From positions 62,001 through 126,000 of the forward strand of contig NZ_JADEVT010000004.1 of NCBI RefSeq assembly GCF_030466625.1: a DNA stretch of 64,000 nt, in the 5' to 3' direction. The position numbers and the translations under genes were made by a program. Shown piece after piece: positions 40,788-49,187 of this stretch. This DNA comes from Nocardioides sp. ChNu-153. Lineage in GTDB: Bacteria; Actinomycetota; Actinomycetes; Propionibacteriales; Nocardioidaceae. The stretch's first letter is position 1. Each line of letters opens with the position of its first letter. Below the pieces are notes generated by a model that had not been told where the DNA came from, made no database searches, and was given only the letters and a program-made list of their open reading frames with translations.

Positions 40788-42491
40788 TCAGCGCACGTCG
40801 ACGTAGCGCGAGTGGTTCGACGACAGCAGCAGGTTCGAGCCGGCGTACCCGATCACGACCGCGTAGCGGCCGGCCGGGAGACGCGGGACCGTGACCTGCA
40901 GCTGGCCGCCGGCCAGCTGCTTCACGCCGGAGTACCAGACGACGCGGTTGCCCTGGTAGAACTTCACGGCCACGGGGCCGGCCGCGGCCGGGACGCCCGT
41001 CGTGTTGGTCTTGGGGGCGACGACGACGCGCACCGTGCTGGCGTTGCGGCTCGACGGGCTCGACAGGAACGACGCGCCCGTGGTGGACGTGCCCTGCAGG
41101 ACCGTGAAGGTCGTCGTGGTGGTGGTGCCGTCACCGGCGCCGTCCGTGGCGAGGGTGTAGCGCGCGGTGTAGGTGCCCGGCGCGAGGGTGGCGGGCACCC
41201 GGAACGCGGCCTGGCCGTACTTGACCGGGGTGGACTGCGCCGCGCCGACACCCGTCAGGGTGACGGTGCCGGCACCGTCGGCGACGCCGGCGACCTTCGC
41301 GGCGACCCAGGTGGTGGTGGCGTAGCGCTGCCCGGTCGAGCCGGTCGCGGTGAGGGTGACGTCGGCGACGGGCTCCTCGAGGGCGCTCCAGTCGATGGTG
41401 ACCGGGGTCTGGGTGTCCTGCGAGACGTTGGAGTAGGTGTGCGCCTGCCAGGTGTAGAGCGCGTAGTCCACCGTCGGGTCGAGCTTCTCGGTCGGCGCGC
41501 TCACCGAGGTGGTGAAGGTGCCGCCCTCACCGATGGACGCCGCGGGCACCCAGTTCACGCCGGCGAACAGCGCGGTGTTCTCGCGGTCGGACACGTCGGG
41601 CATCTCGCCGGCCGGGGCGAGCCCGACGTACACGCCGTTGTCCCCCTCGACCGTCACGCCGCGGAAGCCGGTGCCGGAGACGCGCAGCAGCAGCCCGTCC
41701 TCGTGCGAGGTCGACGTCGTCTCGTAGGTCACCGCCGGCGGGGCGGCCGGGGTCGCCGTGGCCGTGAACGACGACGGCTTCTTGACCGTCTGGTTCGCGC
41801 GGCTCTGGTAGAAGTGCGCCCGCACGCCCGGCGTCAGCGCGCCGAGGAACTCGGGCGCGAACGACGCGCCCTCGACCGGCTGGCCGGCCGGGATGCCGAG
41901 GGCGGTGGCCTGCTCGGAGTCCGCCGGCAGGACGCCGACCCAGTCGGGCGTGGCCGTGATGGAGCCGACGCCGTCGCCGGCCGTCCACTCGGCGGGCGCG
42001 TCGAAGGTGGTGACGACGACCTGGGTGGGCTCGGTCTGGGCCGGGGTGCTGCCCGAGCCGCCCGTGTTCCACGCCGAGACGGTGGCCTCGATCGTGCCCG
42101 CGCCGGACGGGCCGACCGTCACGACGGGATCGGCGACCGTGACGGTGTACTGCGCGGGGAGCCCGAAGTTCGGGCCGAACGTCCCCGAGACCGAGCCCTC
42201 GTAGGCGACGCTCGCGGCGCCGGTGAACGGGTCGTACGTGCCCACCCCGCCGGGGAACGTGACGACGCCGTCCGCGTCCTCCGTGGCACCGTCGGCGAGC
42301 TCGTGGACCGCGAGGTGGTTGTCGAACTGCTGGGAGATCTCCCACTGCAGGGTGGGGACGACGGCGGGCTCGTCGGCCGCGGAGGCGGACGGGGTCGCCA
42401 GCGCCAGGGGCGCCGTCACGAGGGCCGCGACGGCCGCCGTGGCGCTCGCGCGGACACCGCGACGGGCTCCGGCTCGGGTGGGGGTGGGCAT
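40788..42491 (-). CDS. secreted HtaA-domain heme-binding protein
   Basis: A 567-residue exported protein with signal peptide ending ASAADEPAVV. Residues about 45-200 match an HtaA-type heme domain (LQWEISQQFDNHLAVHE, VTFPGGVGTYDPFTG, then DPVVTVG and GTIEATVSAW). An Ig-like region follows (RVSGTGFRGVTVE, GVYVGLAP, DYALYTWQAHTYSN). The C-terminal module is shared with two neighbours (VAVKFYQGNRVVWYSGV, ending YVDVR). No LPXTG signal is present. HtaA proteins take heme from host proteins and pass it to HmuT. AGGAAG precedes ATG 42491. It is last in the hmu operon. Confidence 0.85.
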   Translation of the reverse strand: MPTPTRAGARRGVRASATAAVAALVTAPLALATPSASAADEPAVVPTLQWEISQQFDNHLAVHELADGATEDADGVVTFPGGVGTYDPFTGAASVAYEGSVSGTFGPNFGLPAQYTVTVADPVVTVGPSGAGTIEATVSAWNTGGSGSTPAQTEPTQVVVTTFDAPAEWTAGDGVGSITATPDWVGVLPADSEQATALGIPAGQPVEGASFAPEFLGALTPGVRAHFYQSRANQTVKKPSSFTATATPAAPPAVTYETTSTSHEDGLLLRVSGTGFRGVTVEGDNGVYVGLAPAGEMPDVSDRENTALFAGVNWVPAASIGEGGTFTTSVSAPTEKLDPTVDYALYTWQAHTYSNVSQDTQTPVTIDWSALEEPVADVTLTATGSTGQRYATTTWVAAKVAGVADGAGTVTLTGVGAAQSTPVKYGQAAFRVPATLAPGTYTARYTLATDGAGDGTTTTTTFTVLQGTSTTGASFLSSPSSRNASTVRVVVAPKTNTTGVPAAAGPVAVKFYQGNRVVWYSGVKQLAGGQLQVTVPRLPAGRYAVVIGYAGSNLLLSSNHSRYVDVR

Positions 42492-42538
42492 GGGTGCTTC
42501 CTTTCTCGGGTCGACGCGGGCGCGCCGAGGAGGGCCGG

Positions 42539-44020
42539 TCAGACCGGGGGTGGGGTGGGGTGGGCACCGCCCGAGCGGCGGGAGCGGGCCAGCGGGCCCG
42601 GGAGACGGTGGGCGGGTACGGCGAGCAGGGCGGCCGCGGCGAGCAGCAGCCCGCCCCCGACCCACCACAGGGGGCTCGTCCCCGTCGTCGCCGCCGGCTC
42701 GTCGGCGGTGACCGCGGAGACCGACCGGAGGTCGTAGCCGAACCCCAGCTGCTCGGCTGCTGCCACCGCGGCCGCGGCGGGGACCGCCAGCGCCCGGGCG
42801 GCCGTCGCCCGCGGCGCCGCCGGGGCCGACGGGACCGACGGCCCGGCGGGCCGGGCAGCGGGGCCCGGGCGTGGCGGGGGCGCGAGGGCCGTGTTCTCCG
42901 GCACGGGTACGACGACGGTCGGGGCCGGCGCGGGCTGAGGCACGACGACGGGGGCGGACGCGTCGTACGAGACCGTCACCGGCAGCGCCACCTTGAAGGC
43001 GTCGGTGGAGGCGCCGCTGGAGTACCAGAAGGCGCCCGTGCCGAGCTCCTCCATGAGGGTGACGAACGACTGCGGGAAGGAGCCGGCGTCGGCGCCGTCG
43101 GTGCGCTGCGCCGTGCCGCTCACCCGCACCCCGCGGTAGGCGGGGGTCGTGGTGAAGCCGGTGACGTCATCGAGGTCGACGGCCGGGAGGTCGGCGAGGC
43201 GCACCTCCCGGGGCGCGAGGGGCTCCCGCTGCGTGGGGTCCTCGCGCGACGAGGCGTAGCCGGTGACGGTCGCGGTCAGGGTGCCGCGCCCGTCCGCGAC
43301 GGCGAGCACGGGGTCGGAGACGTGGAAGAACGAGCGGCCGGAGTAGTAGAGGACGGTGAAGGTGCCCGTCCACGCGATGCGGGCGGTGCCGGCCGCGCGG
43401 TCCACCTCCCCCGCCCCGGCGCGCAGCACGACCTGGTGGTTGCTGAACGTGCCGGCGCTCGGGTTGGTGATGGGCGCTCCGGCGCTCGTGGTGCGCAGCC
43501 CGTCCCACGTGGCGGTGCGCCAGGTCGAGCCGTCCCACTTCTCGACGCTCACGCCGCCGTCGCTCGCGGCCCACTGCCGCTCGCGGAGGTGGACGCCGAC
43601 CCCGGGCACCGCGCGTCCGGCGGAGAAGAAGTTGTGCGCGCCGGGCTCGTGGGCGGCGTTGTTCGACTCGTTCGTCAGTCCCCAGCGCAGCACGGCGTCG
43701 TCGACCGCGACGGCGCCGGTCGTCGGCGGGGTCGTCGGCTCGGTGGTGGGTGCCGTGGTGGGCTGGGTGGTCGGCGCGGTGGTGGGCTGGGTGGTCGGCT
43801 CGGTCGTCGGCTGGCTGGTGGTGGGTGTAGTGGTGGGCGCCGTGCCCGACGGGGTGGACGTGGCGGGATCGGTGGTCGCCTCGACCGCCTGGGCGGCGCG
43901 GGGACCGGGCACGCCGAGCAGCACCGACACCAGCAGGGTGCACAGGGCCAGGACGCCGACGCCGGCGAGGGCGGCGGCGCGCAGGCGCGCGGCGCGGTCG
44001 CCGGGGTGCCGGCCGCTCAC
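42539..44020 (-). CDS. HtaA-domain surface protein with Thr/Pro stalk and C-terminal anchor
   Basis: A 493-residue protein: signal peptide (residues about 15-45), a Thr/Pro-rich repeat stalk to about residue 100, then a clear HtaA heme domain (VLRWGLTNESNNAAHEPG, NFFSAGRAVPG, WTGTFTVLYYSGRSFFHVSDP, GTLTATVTGYASS). A Pro/Ala-rich region and one transmembrane helix (about 455-475) with basic tail follow. Putting the stalk between signal peptide and domain is unusual, because the anchor is at the other end. GTG 44020 overlaps the upstream stop by 4 bases. Confidence 0.88.
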   Translation of the reverse strand: MSGRHPGDRAARLRAAALAGVGVLALCTLLVSVLLGVPGPRAAQAVEATTDPATSTPSGTAPTTTPTTSQPTTEPTTQPTTAPTTQPTTAPTTEPTTPPTTGAVAVDDAVLRWGLTNESNNAAHEPGAHNFFSAGRAVPGVGVHLRERQWAASDGGVSVEKWDGSTWRTATWDGLRTTSAGAPITNPSAGTFSNHQVVLRAGAGEVDRAAGTARIAWTGTFTVLYYSGRSFFHVSDPVLAVADGRGTLTATVTGYASSREDPTQREPLAPREVRLADLPAVDLDDVTGFTTTPAYRGVRVSGTAQRTDGADAGSFPQSFVTLMEELGTGAFWYSSGASTDAFKVALPVTVSYDASAPVVVPQPAPAPTVVVPVPENTALAPPPRPGPAARPAGPSVPSAPAAPRATAARALAVPAAAAVAAAEQLGFGYDLRSVSAVTADEPAATTGTSPLWWVGGGLLLAAAALLAVPAHRLPGPLARSRRSGGAHPTPPPV

Positions 44021-45153
44021 CGCGCGGCCCTGGTTCGCACGAGCACCACGCGGGCGACGGCGGCGAGGAGCACGAGGGCGGCGGCCACGACGAACGCGAC
44101 GGCGAGGCGGTCGGGGCCCGCGTCCTCGGCGGGGGCTGCGTCCGAGGAGGCCGCGACCTCGGCGGCGTCGTCGGCGGCGCGGACGGCGAAGCTGACGGTG
44201 AGCGGCTCGTCGAGGCCGAAGATGCGCAGCTCGTGCGTCCCGGCCGGGGTGTCCGCCGGGAGGGTGATGACCCCGGCCATGCTGCCGTCGGCCGCGACCT
44301 GGAAGGGTCCCGCGGCGGCCGCGCCGTCGTCGAAGGTCACGCTGACCTGGCGTCCGGGCACGAGGCCGGTCGCCTGGAACGGCAGCACGCGGCCCGCGAC
44401 CGCGGCGCCGCGGTCGACCTCGAGGGCGGCGGGGCCGGCGGCCACGGGGGCGGCGGCCGCGGCGGGGGTCCCCGGGGTGGCGGCCGCACCCGGCGCGGTG
44501 CCGGTGCCCGCCCCCGCCGACCCCTCCGACGCGGAGGGGGCCGCGGCGGCGGGCTGCTCGTCGTACAGGTCGGCGACGCGGACCGGCGTGAAGGTCTCGT
44601 TCGTGCCGTTGGCGACGCCGTGGGCGCCGACGGTGATGATCCCGCAGGTGACCTCGCGGCAGTCGACGGTGCGCTCGCCGCTCGCGCGGTCGTAGGCCGT
44701 GAAGGTCGCCCCCGGGACGACCAGGGAGGTCGACCAGGAGCCGTCGGCGGCGATGGTGCCGCCGTTGGCGGACGACGCGGTGTCGGAGCCCGGGAAGGCG
44801 ACGAACTTCTGGAAGCCCTGGTTGTCGCGGCTCTCGGAGTCGGGCACGTAGAAGTAGTCGACCCCGGTGCGGCCGCCGCGGGTGGGCTGCCAGCCGTCCG
44901 CGACGGTGCCGAAGAAGACGTAGACGCCGCCGTGGCCGCCGGCGACCGACTGGAAGCCGCGGCCCGAGACGGTGAGCGTGGTCGCGTAGGTGGCGTCGAC
45001 GACGGCGTCGCCGTCGGGGTTGGCGACGGTGACGCGCGCCGCGGCCTGCGCGGGCGGGGCGGCGGCGAGCGGCACGAGCACGCCCACGGACGCCAGCACG
45101 AGGGCCAGGGCGGCGGGGGCGCGACGGGACGCGACGGTCAGGTGGCCGGGCAC
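44017..45153 (-). CDS. cell-surface protein of the heme operon (Ig-like, C-terminal anchor)
   Basis: A 378-residue exported protein: signal peptide to about residue 38, an Ig-like domain (TLTVSGRGFQSV, GVYVFFG, FVAFPGSD), a Cys pair in VDCREVTCGIITVGAHG that likely makes a disulfide, a low-complexity Ala/Pro linker, a second beta domain and one transmembrane helix before RTRAAR. The GF/GVYV pattern recurs in the HtaA protein at 40788-42491. AGGAG precedes GTG 45153, which lies inside the hmuV end (16-base overlap). Probably a heme relay or scaffold; inference from context. Confidence 0.8.
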   Translation of the reverse strand: MPGHLTVASRRAPAALALVLASVGVLVPLAAAPPAQAAARVTVANPDGDAVVDATYATTLTVSGRGFQSVAGGHGGVYVFFGTVADGWQPTRGGRTGVDYFYVPDSESRDNQGFQKFVAFPGSDTASSANGGTIAADGSWSTSLVVPGATFTAYDRASGERTVDCREVTCGIITVGAHGVANGTNETFTPVRVADLYDEQPAAAAPSASEGSAGAGTGTAPGAAATPGTPAAAAAPVAAGPAALEVDRGAAVAGRVLPFQATGLVPGRQVSVTFDDGAAAAGPFQVAADGSMAGVITLPADTPAGTHELRIFGLDEPLTVSFAVRAADDAAEVAASSDAAPAEDAGPDRLAVAFVVAAALVLLAAVARVVLVRTRAAR

Positions 45154-45998
45154 GGTTGCTCCTGGTGCGGGTCGGCGGACGGGACGGGTACGGCGGGCGC
45201 CGCCGCAGCCGGCGCGGTGGCCGGCGCCCGGGGCGGGCGGACGGGGACGACGACGAGGTGGCCGGCGTGCTCCACCACGTCGACGGGGTGCTGGTAGACC
45301 TCGCTGAGCAGCGCCGGCGTGACGACCTCGCGGGGGGTGCCGCTCGCGCGGAGCCGGCCAGCCGCGAGCACGCACACGCGGTCGGCGTACGCCGCGGCGA
45401 GCGAGAGGTCGTGGAGCACGACGACGACGGCGGCCCCGGCAGCGGCCTCCTCGCGGGCGACGCGCAGCACCGCCTCCTGGTGCTGCAGGTCGAGCGCCGC
45501 CGTCGGCTCGTCGAGCAGCAGCAGCGTCGTGGACTGGGCGAGGACCCGCGCCATCGAGACGCGCGCCTGCTCCCCGCCGGACAGGGTGGGGAAGAGCCGG
45601 GTCGCGAGGTGGGCGACGTCGGCGCGCTCCTCGGCGGCGGCGACGACCTCGAGGTCGCGCTCGGCCTCGGCGGAGCGGTGCCACGGCGCCCGGCCCATCT
45701 CGACGACCTCGCGGGCGCGGAACCCGAAGGCGAGGCGCTGCTGCTGGAGCAGCACGGCGCGGCGCCGGGCCAGCTCGCGCGCCCGGTAGGACGCCACGGG
45801 GCGGCCGTCCAGCTCGACCGTGCCAGTGGTGGGCGCGACGTCGCCGGTGAGCACGGAGAGCAGGGTCGACTTGCCCGCCCCGTTCGGGCCGACCAGCACC
45901 ACGACCTCGCCCGCGGCGACGTCGAGGTCGACGCCGTCGAGGATCGGGGTGCCGTCGATGACGACCCCGACCCCGCGGGCCCGCAGGCCGGCGCTCAC
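45138..45998 (-). CDS. hmuV: heme ABC transporter ATP-binding protein
   Basis: A 286-residue ATPase: Walker A GPNGAGKST, Q-loop LLQQQRLAF, signature LSGGEQAR, Walker B LLLLDEPTAALD, H-loop VVLHDLSLAA. The last 35 residues are a Pro/Ala tail without known function. It powers HmuU-mediated heme import. GTG 45998 overlaps the hmuU stop by 4 bases. Confidence 0.95.
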   Translation of the reverse strand: MSAGLRARGVGVVIDGTPILDGVDLDVAAGEVVVLVGPNGAGKSTLLSVLTGDVAPTTGTVELDGRPVASYRARELARRRAVLLQQQRLAFGFRAREVVEMGRAPWHRSAEAERDLEVVAAAEERADVAHLATRLFPTLSGGEQARVSMARVLAQSTTLLLLDEPTAALDLQHQEAVLRVAREEAAAGAAVVVVLHDLSLAAAYADRVCVLAAGRLRASGTPREVVTPALLSEVYQHPVDVVEHAGHLVVVPVRPPRAPATAPAAAAPAVPVPSADPHQEQPCPAT

Positions 45999-47083
45999 GC
46001 CCAGCCCCCCGCCGTACGACGGGCGCGGCGCAGCAGCCAGAAGAAGAAGGGGCCGCCGACCAGCGAGGTGAGCATGCCGATGGGCAGGTCGGCGTTGGCG
46101 ATCGCCGTGCGGGCCCACAGGTCGGCGAGCACGAGGAGCACGGCGCCGCCCAGCGCGCTGGCGGGCACGAGCACGCGGTGGCCCGGCCCGGCGACGAGCC
46201 GCACCAGGTGCGGGACCACGAGGCCGACGAAGGCGATGACGCCGCAGAACGCGACCCCGGCCGCGGTCAGGAGGGCGACCAGGACGATGCAGATCATGCG
46301 CAGGCGCTCGACGTCGACGCCCACGTGGCGCGCAGCCCGGTCCCCCAGGGCCAGGAGGTCGAGCTGGCGGGCGAGCACCAGCGCGGCCACCACGCCGACG
46401 ACGACGAGCGGCGTGACGACCTGCACCTCCGCCCAGCGGGAGCCGTTGAGGCTGCCGAGGGTCCAGAAGACGATCTCCTCGCGGGCCGAGGTGTTGGCCA
46501 GGAAGAGCAGGAACGACAAGCCGGCGCTGGTGATGGCGTTGACCGCCACCCCGGTGAGCACCAGGGTCACCACCTCGGTGCGTCCGTCGTCGCGGGCCAT
46601 GACGTAGACGACGAGCGTGGTGACGAGCCCCCCGGCGAACGCGCAGACGGCGATCGTCCAGCTGCCGGCGAAGTCGAGCGAGAAGACGATGACGGTCGCG
46701 GCCGCCACCGCGGCGCCGGAGGAGACCCCGACGACGCCCGGCTCGGCCAGCGGGTTGCCGAACACGCCCTGCATGAGCGCGCCCGCCGTGGCGAGAGCGG
46801 CGCCGACGATCGCGGTCATGACGACGCGCGGGAAGCGCACGTTCCACAGGTTGTTCTCGGCCTGCGGGTGGGTGGGCAGCGGGCCGAGGTCGAGCCCGAG
46901 CCGGTGGAGCACCGAGCCGAGCACCTCGCCGGGCGGGATGGGGAACTGGCCCGTGGCCGCGGACAGCACGCAGGCCACGACGAGCGCCGCCGCGAGGACA
47001 CCGATGAGACCGATGCCTCCGGTGACGGAGCGGACCCGGCCGCGAGGAGTGGCCGCGACCTCGCGCTGCAGCGTCGTCGTCAC
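45995..47083 (-). CDS. hmuU: heme ABC transporter permease (FecCD family)
   Basis: A 362-residue permease with about ten transmembrane helices, the RFPRVVMTAIVGAALATAGALMQG opening segment, NPLAEPGVVGVSSGA, and the cytoplasmic coupling region GLVVPHLVRL. The C-terminus PIGMLTSLVGGPFFFWLL is typical of FecCD. GTG 47083 overlaps the hmuT stop by 4 bases. Confidence 0.95.
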   Translation of the reverse strand: MTTTLQREVAATPRGRVRSVTGGIGLIGVLAAALVVACVLSAATGQFPIPPGEVLGSVLHRLGLDLGPLPTHPQAENNLWNVRFPRVVMTAIVGAALATAGALMQGVFGNPLAEPGVVGVSSGAAVAAATVIVFSLDFAGSWTIAVCAFAGGLVTTLVVYVMARDDGRTEVVTLVLTGVAVNAITSAGLSFLLFLANTSAREEIVFWTLGSLNGSRWAEVQVVTPLVVVGVVAALVLARQLDLLALGDRAARHVGVDVERLRMICIVLVALLTAAGVAFCGVIAFVGLVVPHLVRLVAGPGHRVLVPASALGGAVLLVLADLWARTAIANADLPIGMLTSLVGGPFFFWLLRRARRTAGGWA

Positions 47084-48267
47084 GCCACCTCCCCGGGCGC
47101 GTAGACGGCGACGGCGAGGGCGTTGAGGACCTGGGCGGTGAGCGGGCCGTAGCCGAGGATCTGGGCGTCCGCCATGTCGACGAACCGGCGGCTCTCGCCG
47201 GCCGGCGTGGCGGCCAGGGCGGGCAACCGCTCGAGCAGGCCGTCGACGCCGCCGGCCGAGTCGAGGCCGTCCGTCATCATCAGCACGAGCTCCGGCTGGG
47301 CGGCGATGATGCCCTCGTCCGTGACGGGCCGCATGCCGGCCCAGCCGATCTCCTCGGCCACGTCGTACCCGCCGACGGCGGTGATGAGGGCGTCGGCGCC
47401 CGAGCCCTCGCCGAACATGTAGTAGATCCCCGAGGTGCCGCGCACGTAGAGGAAGACGGTGCGCAGCTGCTCGCCGGGGCTCGTCGGGGCGACCTCCGCG
47501 ATCTGCGCGGTCACCCCGGCGACCTCGGCCTCGACGCGCTCCGCGAGCTGCTCCCCCTCCCCCGGCACGCCCAGCGCCGTCGCGACCTCACCCGTGAGGC
47601 TGGCGAGGTTGTCGAGGCCACGGTGGGAGTCGACGACGACCACCGGGATGCCGGAGTCACGCATCTGCAGCATCACGTCCCAGGGGCCGAGCGAGGTGTC
47701 GGTGATGATCAGCGTGGGGTCGAGGGCGAGGATCGCCTCCGCGTTGAGGTCGTGGCCGTTCTGAGTCACCAGGGGCAGATCGGCGGCCTCGGCGAACTGG
47801 GTGCTGACGTCGCGCCCCACCAGCGACTCGCCGAGGCCGAGCTCGAAGACCGTGCGCGAGAGGGTGCCGTAGACGTCGAGCGCGAGAACCCGGCTGACGT
47901 CGGTGACCTCCACCTCCGTGCCCTGGGCGTCCGTGACGGTGACGGGCAGCTCCGGCGTCGGGTCCCCCACCGGCTCGACCGGCGTCTCGGGGAGGACGGC
48001 GGAGACCTCGCCCTCCCAGTCGCGCACGTCGTCCAGCGGCGTGACGTCGGCGAGCGGCGGCGCCGCGGGCCCGGAGGCGCCGGCGTGGCCGTCGTCCGCC
48101 GTGCCCACGCCGTCGAAGCCGCACCCACCGAGCGCCGCCGCGAGCACGAGCGCCAGGGCGGCGGTGACGCCCCCGCGGGTCGGACGGAGCGCCGTCCGGC
48201 CGGCCGGCCGACGGGAGGGCCGACGGGACGGGCGACGCGACGGGCGGGGTCGCAGGACAGGGCGCAT
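47080..48267 (-). CDS. hmuT: heme-binding lipoprotein of the ABC importer
   Basis: A 395-residue extracytoplasmic substrate-binding lipoprotein. Lipobox LGGC with Cys49 follows an unusually long positive n-region that holds three Arg-Pro-Ser-Arg repeats. The body is a two-lobed TroA/FepB fold: VLALDVYGTLSRTVFELGLG, NGHDLNAEAILALDPTLIITD, VFLYVRGTSGIYYMFGEGSGA. ATG 48267 is chosen with GAGAG upstream. First gene of the six-gene heme operon; its promoter lies under an iron box. Confidence 0.93.
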   Translation of the reverse strand: MRPVLRPRPSRRPSRRPSRRPAGRTALRPTRGGVTAALALVLAAALGGCGFDGVGTADDGHAGASGPAAPPLADVTPLDDVRDWEGEVSAVLPETPVEPVGDPTPELPVTVTDAQGTEVEVTDVSRVLALDVYGTLSRTVFELGLGESLVGRDVSTQFAEAADLPLVTQNGHDLNAEAILALDPTLIITDTSLGPWDVMLQMRDSGIPVVVVDSHRGLDNLASLTGEVATALGVPGEGEQLAERVEAEVAGVTAQIAEVAPTSPGEQLRTVFLYVRGTSGIYYMFGEGSGADALITAVGGYDVAEEIGWAGMRPVTDEGIIAAQPELVLMMTDGLDSAGGVDGLLERLPALAATPAGESRRFVDMADAQILGYGPLTAQVLNALAVAVYAPGEVA

Positions 48268-48329
48268 TCTCGCGGGCTCTCGTGGTCGAGGACGGGGACG
48301 TGGCAACGTGCCGACCCCGAGCGGTCGAC

Positions 48330-48348
48330 TTAGGTTACCCTAACCGAA
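48330..48348. promoter_or_regulatory. DtxR/IdeR-type iron box
   Basis: TTAGGTTACCCTAACCGAA matches 16 of 19 positions of the iron-box consensus TTAGGTTAGGCTAACCTAA. It covers a TAGGGT -10 (minus strand, 48337-48342) for hmuT, so iron-loaded repressor would block the uptake operon. Confidence 0.8.
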
Positions 48349-48349
48349 G

Positions 48350-48366
48350 TGAGGCTAGCCTTGCCT
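48350..48366. promoter_or_regulatory. second, weaker iron box
   Basis: TGAGGCTAGCCTTGCCT matches about 12 of 17 consensus positions and lies over the -35 region of the hmuT promoter, next to the strong box. Tandem boxes are common for DtxR-type repressors. Confidence 0.5.
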
Positions 48367-48382
48367 ACCGCCGGGCGACATC

Positions 48383-48412
48383 TTGACAGACTGTCGAGAA
48401 CATGTCGACACT
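48383..48412 (+). promoter_or_regulatory. heme oxygenase promoter
   Basis: A consensus TTGACA -35 (48383-48388), an 18-base spacer and a GACACT -10 (48407-48412) point towards hmuO. The transcript would have about 75 bases of leader containing GGGAG before ATG 48495. Confidence 0.6.
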
Positions 48413-48418
48413 CTGTCA
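48384..48418. promoter_or_regulatory. 35-bp inverted-repeat operator over the hmuO promoter
   Basis: Arms TGACAGA-c-TGTCGA and TCGACA-c-TCTGTCA pair at 13 of 14 positions around a 7-base centre (GAACATG). The repeat spans exactly from the -35 to the -10 of the hmuO promoter, so a bound dimer or tetramer would block RNA polymerase. It is distinct in sequence from the iron boxes. The left arm also holds GACAG-A-CTGTC, reminiscent of heme-sensor TetR operators such as HrtR. Confidence 0.6.
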
Positions 48419-48494
48419 GCATCTTTTCCTCCGGACGCAGCGCCGCGTCCCACCCCCTGCCCCGACCGCCCACCGCCCCACCCGGGAGCCCGCC

Positions 48495-49160
48495 ATGACC
48501 GTCCTCACCCGTCCCGACCTCGACGCCCCGCTGTCCACCGTCATGCGGGAGGGCTCGCAGGCCGAGCACACCGCGGCGGAGAACTCGTCCTTCATGTCGG
48601 AGCTGCTGGCCGGCCGCGTGAACGAGGCGGGGTACGCCGCCTACCTGCTGCGCCTGCGGCAGGTCTACGCCGCGATCGAGGAGACGGTGTGCGCGCACGC
48701 CCACGACCCGGCCGTGGCCGCCGTGCTCGACACCGACCTGGAGCGCCTCGCGGCCATCGACGCCGACCTCGACCACTGGGCGCCGGGCGGACCGCGCACC
48801 GTGGACAGCCCGGCCGCCGCGACGTACGCCGCCCGCGTGCGCGCCGGCGCCGCCTGGGCGCCGCTGCTGGTCGCCCACCACTACACGCGCTACCTCGGCG
48901 ACCTCTCGGGCGGCCAGGCCATCGGCCGCATCCTGTCGCGGGCCTTCGACCTCGAGGCGGGCGTCGGCACGGCCTTCTACGCCTTCCCGGCGATCCCCAA
49001 GCCGAAGCCGTACAAGGACGCCTACCGCGCCCGGCTCGACGCGCTCGACCTGACCGTCGAGGAGAAGCAGCGCGTCGTCGACGAGGTCCGCGTGGCGTTC
49101 GACCTCAACCAGGCGCTCTTCCGCGAGCTGGGCGCCGACCTCGCGTCGTACCGCCGCTGA
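48495..49160 (+). CDS. hmuO: heme oxygenase
   Basis: A 221-residue enzyme that opens heme to biliverdin, CO and free iron. The proximal ligand His25 is in EGSQAEHTAAENSSFM, and the distal helix with its Gly-rich bend is HHYTRYLGDLSGGQAIGR. Length matches Corynebacterium HmuO. ATG 48495 is chosen over an upstream in-frame ATG at 48402 because GGGAG lies 6 bases before it and the earlier one falls inside the operator. Divergent from hmuTUV and sharing its control region. Confidence 0.97.
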   Translation: MTVLTRPDLDAPLSTVMREGSQAEHTAAENSSFMSELLAGRVNEAGYAAYLLRLRQVYAAIEETVCAHAHDPAVAAVLDTDLERLAAIDADLDHWAPGGPRTVDSPAAATYAARVRAGAAWAPLLVAHHYTRYLGDLSGGQAIGRILSRAFDLEAGVGTAFYAFPAIPKPKPYKDAYRARLDALDLTVEEKQRVVDEVRVAFDLNQALFRELGADLASYRR

Positions 49161-49174
49161 GGCGGGGCCGCCCC

Positions 49175-49180
49175 TAGGGT
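49175..49180 (+). promoter_or_regulatory. -10 element of the epimerase-like gene
   Basis: TAGGGT, 7 bases before GTG 49188; supports that start over GTG 49179. Confidence 0.45.
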
Positions 49181-49187
49181 GGGCGCC

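Noticed and set aside
38574..45153. LPXTG sorting signals in the surface proteins
   Set aside because: None of the five exported proteins ends in LPXTG plus helix; they end in a transmembrane helix or in the shared module.
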